64,000 nt of DNA from Acorus gramineus (Eukaryota; Streptophyta; Magnoliopsida; Acorales; Acoraceae): assembly GCA_030737835.1 (NCBI GenBank), contig CM060850.1:2197788-2261787 (forward strand). The letters are read 5' to 3'. Position numbers and translations under genes: made by a program. Below the pieces are notes generated by a model, which was not told where the DNA came from, ran no database searches, and worked only from the letters and a program-made list of their open reading frames with translations. Positions 42,196 to 52,979 of the stretch are shown here, one piece after another (positions within the stretch are counted from its first letter, which is position 1; every line of letters starts with the position of its first letter).

Positions 42196-44637
42196 TAAAT
42201 GGGTTGTAATTACGTTTACTTTTGTTTCCTAAAACCTAGCCTGAATAATTTAGTGTGTACTTCCATTACTTTATCATTTTAATCTATTTTTACAAACCCT
42301 TCTAACAACTGAAGAGGAGTGTGCAAATTAATTAAAAGGGTTGCATTTAAAAACACCTCATATTATTTGTTGGGGGGTAGCCTATTAATATAGTTCTGAT
42401 GATTTTTTTTTTTTGTGATAATAGTTCTAAGGATTGATGCCTTGATGAGGATTCAATCCATTTAATATTTGGCAACTTTTTTAAATATAATTCTTTTATA
42501 ATAGCCAAAATAATCAATATTTATGAGGCTCAGACAAGTATAGATTACACAAGTTTAGAAAAAAAAAGTCACCACACCAAACAGACTTTTTTAAAAAAAA
42601 ACACACTATTTTTCATGATCTCCTACACCTACATGTTCTAAAATCCGGTGAGATGTGGATCCCAGTGTGAGCCTACTAATAATTCATGAAATATTTATGC
42701 AATGCCTTTCTAGTTGTCACCCACCACCACCTATGCTGCACTTGCTAGTGATGATAGCCGATGAAAGCATGATATGTGAGTGGGTATGAGTTAGGATTCA
42801 GTGATTTATAATATTTAGTCTCATAACACTACAGACATTCAGCCTGACAATGAACAACAGACCACCAAACTGATTGGAGCACAAAAGTCTTCCTCTCGCT
42901 TTGATATAGGACAGTATCATGGACTCATGAGCTGACAAAACATGAAAATTGGGTGGAAAGGATCCAAAGAAATACCTAAAACTTCAGGCAGTCCATGGTT
43001 TTCAAAACAACTTACATTTTATATAAAAACCACCAGTAAAATAGTTTGGATGGAATGACTCAACTCGAGGAAGAGGTTGCGATATCAATATCAATTTATT
43101 CATATTTTTTTTTATAATAAAATTATGGATATTTCTATTTTAAAAGAAATGTCTAGATTTATAGTACATGAGAAAGGAGATGAAAAAAGAAAAATAAAAT
43201 GGTGCAAGAAAAGCGAGGTGGATAACCCTAATCAACACAGCAACCAAAAACAATAAAAAATTGGAGCCGGGTAGGTAAGAAATCTATCCAAGCCCCAAAA
43301 CAGTTACTCCGACATAGCTATGTTTATCTATTCCATGAAAACAAATACATGTTTTGGACTTATTCAACTCTATTCCAATATGTTCTACTATTATTGTTCA
43401 ACCCAAATATAGTAAAGAGGAAATGTCATCCTATTATCTTTTAGTAGGGGTGTCATCGCTTTTATTATTAGTTTACATTAGGAAATGATAACCTTCAGAT
43501 TTGAAAATTTGGATGGGACCATAGGTAAATTTTTTTAATGAGGCCTTGTAAAAAAAATCTTGTTCAAATATGACTCAATAGATTATTGTGACGCTAATAT
43601 AATAAAAGCATAAAAGATCAAATACTTCGATGTACTTTATATTTATTTTACATGCGGAAATTAAATATTTAGATAATGAATAAATAAATAAATAGGGATT
43701 TTCAATATTCGTCATCTAAAAAAATGAGATTTTAATGTCTAAACTTTTAATTATTATCTCCAATTAACCATAATATGTGAATATAATTATAAAAAAAACA
43801 TACATCTAATAACAAAAAAAAAACAATTAAGCAAAACTAAGAACTAAAACCATTTGATGGATGAAATTACATTTGGATGGATGAGATTGCTTACATTATT
43901 TTTTCCATTTGGAGCTCAAATGGATTATAAAAATAAGTGTTGTTACACGGTTTTTTTCCAGCTCCAATTTCAATCTCTCATGCTTCTCACTGAAGCATAT
44001 ACTCATATTAACGAGATATATGTTTCAGTAGAAATTTTTCATATTTTCTTTAAATGCATTCATGCAATTCGTTAGAGTATATGCTTTATTTTTATAAAAA
44101 AAAAATGTATCTCATTAGATAAAGTATACTATTTTTAAATTTAAAATATGTATAGACTAAAATTGGAGCTAAAAAAAAAACATTATCTTGAAATAACTAT
44201 ATTTGACAGTGGGCTAAGCTAAAACCCATAACATAAATATATATAACTGGGCATTTGGGGTCTTTCCCTGGGTGCTGCCCTAGACAGCCGCCTACTGGGT
44301 TTACACCCGCGGGAGGGTCCTGCTCACAATAATTATTATTTTTATTTTTTTTTTGCATGAAAAAAAATTTAATAACCCGAAACTTTAACCAAAATTTTAA
44401 CTAAAACCAATAAGAAAAAGACAGTTCATCCATTCAAAAGTGAAACCCATCAAGGAAAAAAATCAATAATTCAACAATTAACCCACTTTGGAGCGCATTT
44501 ATGTATTTCATTTTTCTGTATCCGAAACAAACACTCAGACGTTTTAACACTTGGGACTTTCAAAAAGGGCATAAAAGCAAGTCGTATGAATAAATCTACA
44601 TGAGCCAGGCAAAGGTCTGGCTCTTCCTATACATCCA
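42196..44637. other. AT-rich spacer
   Basis: No gene is supported. At about 43850-44180 short complementary pieces (ccagctccaatttcaa and aaaattggagct) bracket a segment that shares the gatatat/catt/aaagtatac motifs seen near 41450-41600, perhaps a degenerate MITE. A GC-richer island at 44255-44325 (tgggtgctgccctagacagcc) is unexplained. Confidence 0.45.
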
Positions 44638-45958
44638 TTAATGCCAATCACTAGCATCACAAGGTGAACACCCCTCCTGAGCAACCGCCCTGATCTGGCT
44701 TCCCAGATCGTAGACCGCCCCGGCCTTCCATTCCCCCGGAATCCCCTTCTCCGGCCACACCATCAACCCATCATAGCCGCCCGTCACGACCATCCTGAAC
44801 TGCAATGGTCCGGCTGGGGCATGGGTCGTGTTCCACACCGCGCCATAGTTCCTCGTCATGAATCTCCAGTCCCACCCACCAGTCTGAAAAAATTTCATAT
44901 CAGTTCATACTAATGAGAATCTCATCAGGCGTGCATCAGCATGTCAGTAGTCAGTACACGTTGATATGAAAATTTTCGGTTCAAACATCATTAGTACCTC
45001 GGCGACATCGATGGCTTGGATGTCAGTTTGGCCACCTTGATATAGGACCTTAATAGCCAAATAGTTCGGTTTCCGGCTGATCTCTTCAATCCTCACCGAC
45101 AAGTTGTGGTTCTTGTACTCACAAGGCACTCTGTTATTACATGCGTAACACACACAAAAAGAAAGACAATATCAAATAGTGATTACATGAAATGGGTTTG
45201 GTGGGATGTCGATTTCATGACCCGAGAGACAAGTATCAAATGCGGGGTTCACCGAATTTGTCGGCTTTTGTTTTATGTTTCTTCAATCAAGGAATCTCCA
45301 CATGTAAGAAGAATGGTTTGTTGAGATGTCACATTCAAAGGTTTTGAATCGGGGTTTACCTCTTGTACTCGACATCTACGATTCCCAGCCGCTTTATGTC
45401 TCGGGCATTCCCTTCTTTCGCCATTGCTGTGAAGGCTGATGAGCTGAGCACGAAATCGATTTGGGTGCTCTTGTTTATGTCTGTAACGATCACTTTGACT
45501 CCACCAGAGGCGCAGAGTTTTGGGTTCTTGCACCTTATCTGCTCATCAAACCAAAATCGTTAAAAACCAATTGAAAATTAAGCTTTGGGTATGTTAAAGT
45601 AATGAAAAAGATTGGATTTTGAACCTGAAAACAACCCCCACAGCCCATGCCATCCCTGTAAAGCTCAGGAGTCGCAGCTGCGATGTATCCCCCATTGAAG
45701 CTCGAAGCCATGTCGCCATAACCACAAGCCCCACCTGATGAAAATTCAACATAAACGATCGAATTCAAGAATACCCAACAAAATAAACCAAGCAAAAACA
45801 TCGAATTTGATGAGCCCAAACGTACCCGACAGAGCAGTAGAGGAAGAGAAGTAGGCGGCCTTGGTGTGGTGGACGCAGCGGTCGCAAGCGATTGAGGGGG
45901 ATAGCAACAGAGAGAAGAAGAAGAAGAAGAAGAACATGAAGTTTTGAAAAGAAGCCAT
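44638..45958 (-). CDS. EXLA: Expansin-like A (EXLA) secreted cell-wall protein
   Basis: Five exons, 45826-45958, 45625-45734, 45360-45538, 44998-45130 and 44638-44883, with consistent GT-AG phases, give 266 residues, the normal EXLA length. A signal peptide (about residues 1-24) precedes [16 protein letters not shown]. The barrel domain carries [20 protein letters not shown] and [18 protein letters not shown] with paired cysteines. The C-terminal carbohydrate-binding-like domain runs from about residue 145 ([31 protein letters not shown]). As in other EXLA proteins, the HFD motif of alpha- and beta-expansins is not present, and wall-loosening activity for this group is unproven. The Phe run in the signal peptide is encoded by a (GAA)n tract at about 45913-45934 on the plus strand, a likely polymorphic microsatellite. 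The start is the only ATG preceding a signal peptide. Confidence 0.95.
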
Positions 45959-46000
45959 GTTTGGAAGAGCCTCGTGTGAGAAGTGAAAGCGAAGTCCTTT

Positions 46001-46008
46001 TTTATATA
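46001..46008 (-). promoter_or_regulatory. TATA box of the EXLA gene
   Basis: The coding strand reads cactatataaaaaagg, a strong TATA box about 45 bp upstream of the start codon. This implies an unusually short 5' leader of about 15-20 bases, unless a further start is used. Confidence 0.65.
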
Positions 46009-46429
46009 GTGGTGGGGGCGATGGGTTTATTTGGATCACAGAACAGACAGTTTTGAAAAAGGTGGTCACTTTGGGATTGGAAAGTATTAACAATGAAAAC
46101 ATTAAATAGATTAAACAAAAAAACCAAGGTGGATCTCTAAAGAAAACGACAGCTCCTCACCGACTGTTCTTCAAGCGTCCTTCTCTGTTTTTTATCAGTC
46201 TCTCTGTTTCAGGAATATCTGAATTTCTTTGTGTTGGAGGTTACTAGGAAGGATTGCGAGAGAATTGTCAGATTTCGTGTGGGGGATGTGGAAGATTGGT
46301 TTTGTTGTAGCTAAATATATGGAGGCACTTTTGGCATTGGGGGAGGAGAGAACGAAACAAGAACCCTGTGGAAATTTTTTTGGGTGGTTTTCTGGCCTAC
46401 CTAGTTCTTATGGGAAAAAAAAATGCGTC

Positions 46430-47285
46430 ATTATCTTAAATTTTTCTGCGTTCTTCAATTATTTTGATTTTTTCAAAGTTTATATTTATATAACAAATTA
46501 CATGTTATTATAAAAAATACATATATACCTTCATAAATCATTATATAATTTTATTTCTTTTAAATAAAAAAATTTCAACCAAACTTATACTGTATTATAT
46601 ACTCAACTAGTGAAATGTGTAATCAATTGGACAATTGTTTTCAGATGGCCAAAAGAAGTTGTGAACACGACTGAGGGTATGTTTGTGTTAAAGGGAAAGT
46701 GAGGAAAAATGATGTAATGTGAAAAATTTTCTATTGACCATATAAAAATATAGTGTTTGTTTCAAACAATAGAAAGAAATAAATTTTCTATCACTTTCCC
46801 TGTTCTATTCTGTATTAATTGAAAAAGTGAAGAATTTTTTTTCATTTCCCATAAGTGAATATTTGAGAGAAAATGATAGACAATTTTTCTACCATACGTA
46901 CAAACGCCATGAAAGTTAGTCAAAATAAAAATATTTTATTTTTTATCACTTTTTCTTTGACTTAAATTCCATCACTTTTTTTTATTATACTTCCAAATTC
47001 GTGCACAAACATGCTTTGAGTGTATCATCACTCCAAACAAAAGCATTATTTTCATAGGAATGAATCCTCTACTAATGTTTGTTTTTGTGTGACTATATCA
47101 TACGGTTCACATTTCATCAATGAGACCACAGTCTGAAGAATAAACGCATCTCATTTTATGAATTTTGAACATTTTAATTGGGCACATAACAAATAAAAAA
47201 GAATAAGCAGGAAATACAAAACCTATTTCATGGTGTTCTCTCCTAGGTATTTTTCATTTTAGATATTTTCAAATGATTACTTTAA
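46430..47285. repeat. Duplicated spacer, copy 1 (paralogous to 48970-49445)
   Basis: Order-conserved matches link this block to 48970-49445: attttgattttttcaaagt / attttaattttttttt, ataaaaaatacatatata, tatatactcaa, gaacacgactga / gaacatgactga, tattttcata(g/t)gaatg, catttcatcaatgagacca / catttcatcaatgacacca, aagcaggaaatacaa / aagcaaaaatacaa and ttcatggtg(t/c)tctc. It is interrupted by a 338-bp insert at 46677-47014 that copy 2 lacks. Confidence 0.75.
46677..47014. mobile_element. hAT-like MITE identified by an empty paralogous site
   Basis: The segment begins gtatgtttgtg and ends cacaaacatgc, short inverted ends of a type seen in hAT elements. The duplicate spacer at about 49185 runs straight through the corresponding point (catgactgactatatcac), so this is an insertion in copy 1. 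The candidate 8-bp flanks (gactgagg and tttgagtg) match only partly. Confidence 0.6.
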
Positions 47286-47599
47286 AATTGGTTTAAAAAC
47301 TTCATAATATATATTACACATGAGACTTGGTTGCACACGTACACGCGTAATAGGACCTTGTATAGGCCTGGGTCCTCAGGCCCGCACAACAATGATAGCT
47401 TTGGTTAAGTGGGCTGAAGGGAATGATACAACCATGGGAACATAATAATTATACAGCTAAACCAAGATTAGGAGTGCAAAATAAATATTAAAAATATTAA
47501 AAAAACATGTGCATCATACCCATCTTTCGAGTGCCTCAACTAGAGAAATTTGTTAAATAACTCCCACGGAACCATCACGCGTTGTTAGCCGTTCTAAAG

Positions 47600-47912
47600 G
47601 GGTGTGTTTGTACACAAATTTAAATAAAAAAATTTTATTAAAAAAATAATTTTTTTTTTATCAAATGAAGAGTGATAGAAAGTAAAAGTTTTTATTTGAA
47701 CATTTTTTTAATGGTGTTTTCGTCATTTTTCTTCAAATTCTTTTACAGGAACGAAAATTTTTTTTTACTCCTTTCCTAATAAGACAAAAACAAGAAAAGA
47801 AAAAGTGAAAGATTTTTTTTTTTCCATTAGTTGACACAAGCATTGGATTTTTTAAGGGTCCAATGAAATTTTTTATTTTTGTTGTACTTTTCATCATGTG
47901 CAAACACATATT
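47600..47912. mobile_element. Possible second hAT-like MITE
   Basis: gtgtgtttgtacac at about 47602 and gtgcaaacacata at about 47899-47911 form short inverted ends similar to those of the element at 46677-47014. The interior is A/T-run rich and non-coding. No target-site duplication could be fixed. Confidence 0.35.
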
Positions 47913-48074
47913 GCACATTGTTGTTACATAGGGTTCTTTGTGGCTTGAGATCATTAATATCAACCAACAGGGCAAAGGGAGGGCATTTTCAATATTAAAA
48001 ATGTAGTATAAATCCGAATGGGGGTGAGCAGAAATAAAGAAAAATGTAAAAGTAAAAGAAAATACCAAACGACA

Positions 48075-48490
48075 CCCCCCCCCCCCTAAGTCCAGGAGGA
48101 TAATCGATTTCTAACACCCATCCTCAGTCATCGGTAATCAGTCTCCCGTCTATGTCTATTAGGAGAATCCCTCACACCTAGGCGATGCATCGGCTCCATT
48201 CGCTCAAGCAGTTCCAAAACATGTCCCACATGTTTACCCAGTAGACGCGTATACCTCAAAGGATAGTTTCATTGCGGGTCCACCAAATTGCTCATGCTCC
48301 TGCGGGAACCACTGCATGAGATATCATTGACAACTTGCTTCGGGCATCTTGTCCTCTCAATTGTTTGCCTATGTTCTAGAACTCCTCAAGTTTCTGAAAT
48401 GTCATATTGAGACCAGTGCATGCCCTAATAAGTCACCAAAGGCGCATCAGGATTGGGCGCTTGTAGAATAGGTGTTGAACGGTCAGGGAC
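48075..48490 (-). mobile_element. Decayed LINE fragment
   Basis: The minus strand, with several in-frame stops, reads VQHLFYKRPILMRLW, and further on AIWWTRNETIL. These match the order of the C-terminal zf-RVT region of plant LINEs (HLF..C...iW and AIWxxRNxiif). The left end adjoins a C12 run at 48075-48086 on the plus strand. It is strongly mutated and non-functional. Confidence 0.6.
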
Positions 48491-48969
48491 AACTCCAAGA
48501 CTTAAAAATTTGGATTGGGCCTTAGGGGATTTTTTTAAACGGACCCATGCATGTTTACTATAAAAATAATTTATATATATGGAACTAAACTAAAGACATA
48601 TAAATTACAAAAATATAAGACTAACTACAAAAATTTAATACTAATTTATAGATGTGGGGTAGTTTAAGTATAAAAAATGAGGTGGCACGAGTCAGGGGTA
48701 AAAAAAAATTGGACGAGATTTTAGGGATAAATAAAAAATAAAAAAAAATTCAAAGACAGAAAAAAAAAAGACCTTTAATCAAAGGTATTTGAACAATTCA
48801 CCCATGTATCTTTCTATCAACCATCATCCAAGCTATTTCAAGATCATTCAAGACTTCTGCGTACAAAGAAAGTGACATTTTTCTGTAACAACAGTGCAAT
48901 TAACCAAACTTTATAATCCCTCGAAGGGTATCTGGGCAATTCACCCCAAAAAAAGGGTTCCATAGTTGT
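48491..48969. repeat. Spacer containing one half of a 1.7-kb-spaced direct repeat
   Basis: The block at about 48800-48925 (tatctttctatcaaccatca, tccaagct, aaagaaagtgacattt, accaaactttataatccctc) recurs at about 50488-50620 with the same order. The rest is AT-rich sequence without a gene. Confidence 0.75.
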
Positions 48970-49445
48970 TTGCACTCCTGTCTGCATTTTCAATCATTTT
49001 AATTTTTTTTTAAAGTGTATATTTATCTAATATTATTATAAAAAATAAATATATATTGGTAAATCTGTATATATATTTTTTATTTAAAAAATAAAAAAAT
49101 TCAATCAAATATATACTCAATAGCACTAGGATATTGAATAACTGTCTCTGGATGGTAGATGGAGTTACGAACATGACTGACTATATCACTATTCCCAAAA
49201 AATTGTATTATTTTCATATGAATGGATATAAAAAAATCTACTTATGTTTGCTTTTCCTTGACTACATTGTAAGGTTACCATTTCATCAATGACACCATGT
49301 GTGGTGAATGAGTTCATTTTATTTAATCATTTTTTGATCATTTAATTGATTCCAACATAAAACAAGATAGAAAAAATAAGCAAAAATACAAGCCCTATTT
49401 TCATGGTGCTCTCTTAGGTACTCTTTTCAAAAGAAAATGATTCAC
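48970..49445. repeat. Duplicated spacer, copy 2 (paralogous to 46430-47285)
   Basis: This is the shorter partner of the 46.4-47.3 kb block and lacks its 338-bp MITE. Similarity is patchy (many small indels), so the duplication is old. Confidence 0.75.
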
Positions 49446-50789
49446 AAGCCCTATCTTATAGGCCCCATATAAGCCCCATGAGGTGGCATGTGTGATAATA
49501 CTAAATTTATCTTTTAAGTCACTTTTAGTAACTTCTCACTGTAATTATAGGATGGTTAGGATTTCTTTGTATGAAAATGTGGTCTACATGCAATTGACTT
49601 TTTTTTTACTTATCACAATTGAATTATTTATTGATGATTGAATCAACTCCTCAATTACCATTGTTTTTAAGAATACATCCAAAAAGCACATGTAAAGTTT
49701 GTTTTAGATATTTTTCAACCACAATTTTGATTTTTGGAGGACTTTTTCAGCCTCTCATCTGATAAAAAATCACAATTGAATAATTTGGCTATCGTTTCAA
49801 TGTCAAACAATTCTGGCGTGACATTTGTTTATTATTTGTTTTTGCAATTGATACAATCTTTTCTTTTCTTTTTATTATGGTGACATGCTAATCTATTTCT
49901 TGTTTTGTTTTCTTAGCAGCATAGATTTGACATTTACGTGTCTTACTCTCTTCCCATGTATTTTTTTAACCCTCTCTCTTTCGGAAAAGAAGCCACGAAC
50001 AAAAGAAATTGTTTGGGTCAGATTTTTTGTTGTGATCTTTGCTTATTTGATTTCAAAAAAAAAAAATTTAGGGTAAGATTTTTTATGTGATTTTGCTTAT
50101 TTGATTTTGAGTCTGGTGGTATATGATATCGCCTTTTGAATATGATTTTTTAATTCAAATATGGAAATATTTGATCTGGACTTTTGAATATGGTATTTGA
50201 TGTTTTTATTATGGCATGTAGTTGTGTAATAGTTGAATGTCAATTGCACTTTTATACCTTTTTTTGGAGTTATATGCATTTTTTTCAAAAGTAAGTTACA
50301 TTTGTAACTAATAAGAACATTTATGACTTTTATTTGTAAAATTTGGTTACATTTGTGCAATATAATTAATTTATTTATATAGATTTATAATAAATGTCGG
50401 TTACATTCACAAATGTAACTGATGTTTATATTGCTTATATAATAAAAGTCAGTAACATTCACAAATGTAACTGAATTTTTTATGCAATATCTTTCTATCA
50501 ACCATCATCCAAGCTACTTCATGTGCATTCAGGACTTCTGCTCATGACCAAAAAGGAGAAAGAAAGTGACATTTCTCTGTAACAAAAGTGCAATCAACCA
50601 AACTTTATAATCCCTCTTATAAGTTATAACTTGCAACAAAATTAACAAATTAACCAAACAAATCAAACCAACTGTAGTAGCATACGGCATACAATCGAAC
50701 ACAACAAACTCATTGCGCAGAGTGTAAAATCGATTTCGCAACAACTTTATATAATATATATTTATAAGTACACTACAAAAGTCCATGAT
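49446..50789. other. AT-rich spacer downstream of the CoA-ligase gene
   Basis: No gene is supported. At about 50270-50480 three short repeats of aca(a)t...tgtaact units occur (gttacatttgtaac, gttacattcacaaatgtaac twice), the latter containing a palindrome-like ttacatt/aatgtaa core. The end carries the second copy of the repeat described at 48800-48925. Confidence 0.5.
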
Positions 50790-52897
50790 TCAAAGCTTGG
50801 AGGTTGCTAGCTTGATAAGATCCTTCCTCAATATCTTGCCAGACGGGTTCTTTGGAATGGCCCCCACAAAGGCAACTCGTCTGATTCTCTTGTAAGGCGC
50901 CACCTACACATGACCATGCAACATATTCACGTATTATTAAACCTAAACCCCGGCCATATCAGATTATCAATTGAAACTCCTATCAAAGGTTCACATATAT
51001 AATCTTTTATTAGATTACTATGTTTGGATATGCGTTTAGGTCGATTCTAACCACACATCCAAAACACTGGTCTTAAACTTTTACTACACTCACTTGTTTC
51101 CCAACGAAATCAATGACCCCCTTCTCTGACAAATCACTTTCTGTTTTCCTCACCACATACGCCATTGGATACTGCCCCACCACCTTGTCTGGAAACCTAC
51201 GTCCACACAAAATTAACAAAAATCTAATTAGTTTTACCAAAAGATATTAAAAACCTAATATAAAATGTGAAAAATGACCGAGACATCATACGGTATCACT
51301 GCAGCGTCCGTTATGTCCGGGTGAGTCAGCAACAGTGCCTCTAGCTCTGCGGGGGCCACCTACGTACAATGACATCAAATCAAATCAGAACCGATCACAC
51401 GATGGTCCCAAACGGTGCACCCAAATAAAATAAATAAATAAATAAAAACCTGATATCCTTTGTATTTGATGAGCTCCTTCAACCGGTCCACCACAAACAA
51501 GAACCCGTCCTCGTCGATGTAACAAACGTCCCCCGTCCTCAACCACCCGTCCGAGTCCAGCGTCGAAGAGGTCGCCTCCGGATTACTAAAATACCCTTCA
51601 TCGTCACCCCCCAAAGTCAGTCAGCATGCACTGAATTTCTCTAAAAATGGAAGGGTAGTTTCGTCATTCGTCAATCACATTTTTCACACCCACCTTTCAT
51701 GACGTACGGACCACGTATCCACAGCTCGCCCGTCCGGTTCACCGGCAATGCCGCGCCGGTCTCCGGGTCGACGATCTTGGCCTCCGTGTTCGGCGAAAGC
51801 AGTCCCGCCGTCCCGTACCGGAGGCTCTCCTCGGCGGAGTCGGTGGACGCGCCGATCCCGGTCGATTCAGTGAGCCCGTACCCCTGTAAGATCCTGACCG
51901 TCGGATACCTCTCTCGGAACCCCTCGATCACTTCCCTGCTCAACGGCGCCCCGCCGGAAAGCACCGACCGGAGCGAACGCAGATCGTACTTCGAATTAAT
52001 CGCCGCCGCGTTGTTGATCATCGCCACCAGGATCGGCGGCACAAGGGGGAGGTACGTCGCCTTGTACCGCTCGATCGCGGAGAGCATCTCGCCGATCTCG
52101 AATTTCGAGAGCACCACGACCGTCGATCCGGATCCGAGGAGCCCCGAAGCGAACGCGACGAGGCCGTAGATGTGGAACATCGGGACCGTACAAAGGAACG
52201 TCTCCGGCTTCCCTCCTCCCTCCCGATCCAGCCCGAACCGATTGAGGATGATCTGGACCATCGAAATCAGGTTCCGATGGGAGGAGACCACGCCCTTGCT
52301 CAGCCCGGTCGTCCCCGACGAGTAGAGAAGCGTCGCCGTGTCGTCCTGATCGATCCGCTCCTTAACCCTCCTCTCCCTCCCCGGCTCGAACCTCATCATC
52401 TCCTCGAACTGATCTTCATCGATCAGCACCGTCGGGAGGCGGAGGGCGGAGATCTTGGGGAGGAGGTCGGCGGTGGTGAAGGCGAGGACGGGCTTGGAGT
52501 CGGAGGCGTGTTTGGAGATCTCGGAGGGGGTGTTGAGGGGGTTGGTGGTGGTGATGATGGCGCCGAGGGAGAGGACGGAGAGGACGACGACGGGGAAGTG
52601 GATGGAGTTGGGGGAGAGGAGGAGGACGACGTGGCCCTTGCGGATGCCGAAGCGGAGGGAGAGGAAGGAGGAGACGGAGTGGACGGCCTTCCAGAGGTCG
52701 GGGTAGGTGAGGTGGCGGCCGGAGGAGGCGTCGATGAGGGCGATGTGGCCGGGGTGAGGGCGGGTGGAGATGAAGGTGGCGGCGTCGATGGGGGTGGAGG
52801 GAGGGGGGAGAGGGACGGGTTTACGTTTGCTGTAGAAGACGGAGGTGCTGCTGCGGTAGCCGCTGCGGGAGTTCACGGTGAGGTTACTGTGCCCCAT
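50790..52897 (-). CDS. 4CLL: Peroxisomal 4-coumarate:CoA ligase-like acyl-activating enzyme (4CLL / OPCL1 clade)
   Basis: Five exons, 51694-52897, 51450-51595, 51292-51359, 51094-51196 and 50790-50903, in phase and GT-AG, give 544 residues, the usual length for 4CL-like enzymes. ANL-superfamily motifs are intact: phosphate loop [10 protein letters not shown] (193-202), QGYGLTEST (338-346), GELWIRG (390-396), DGWLRTGD followed by [13 protein letters not shown], and [10 protein letters not shown] with the adenylation lysine near K530. The protein ends in SKL, a canonical PTS1 signal, pointing to peroxisomes. Enzymes of this clade activate fatty acids or the jasmonate precursors OPDA and OPC-8:0 as CoA thioesters; the exact substrate cannot be read from sequence. 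Exon 1 is strikingly GC-rich, especially at third codon positions, and stands out from its AT-rich surroundings. As a result, long frames on the opposite strand are artefacts. The start is the only ATG before the conserved N-terminus. Confidence 0.95.
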
Positions 52898-52979
52898 TTT
52901 TTTTTGTTATTTTTTGAAACAACGGATGGAAGGATATATGGGGATGAGTTTGGGTTTTTCTTTTTGAATGGAGAATTGT
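52898..52979 (-). promoter_or_regulatory. Proximal promoter and leader of the CoA-ligase gene
   Basis: The coding strand has catatatcc about 40 bp upstream of the start codon (about 52932-52940), a possible weak TATA element, followed by an A-rich leader. The inverted-repeat element begins at about 52980, so the gene has very little unique promoter before it. Confidence 0.45.
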
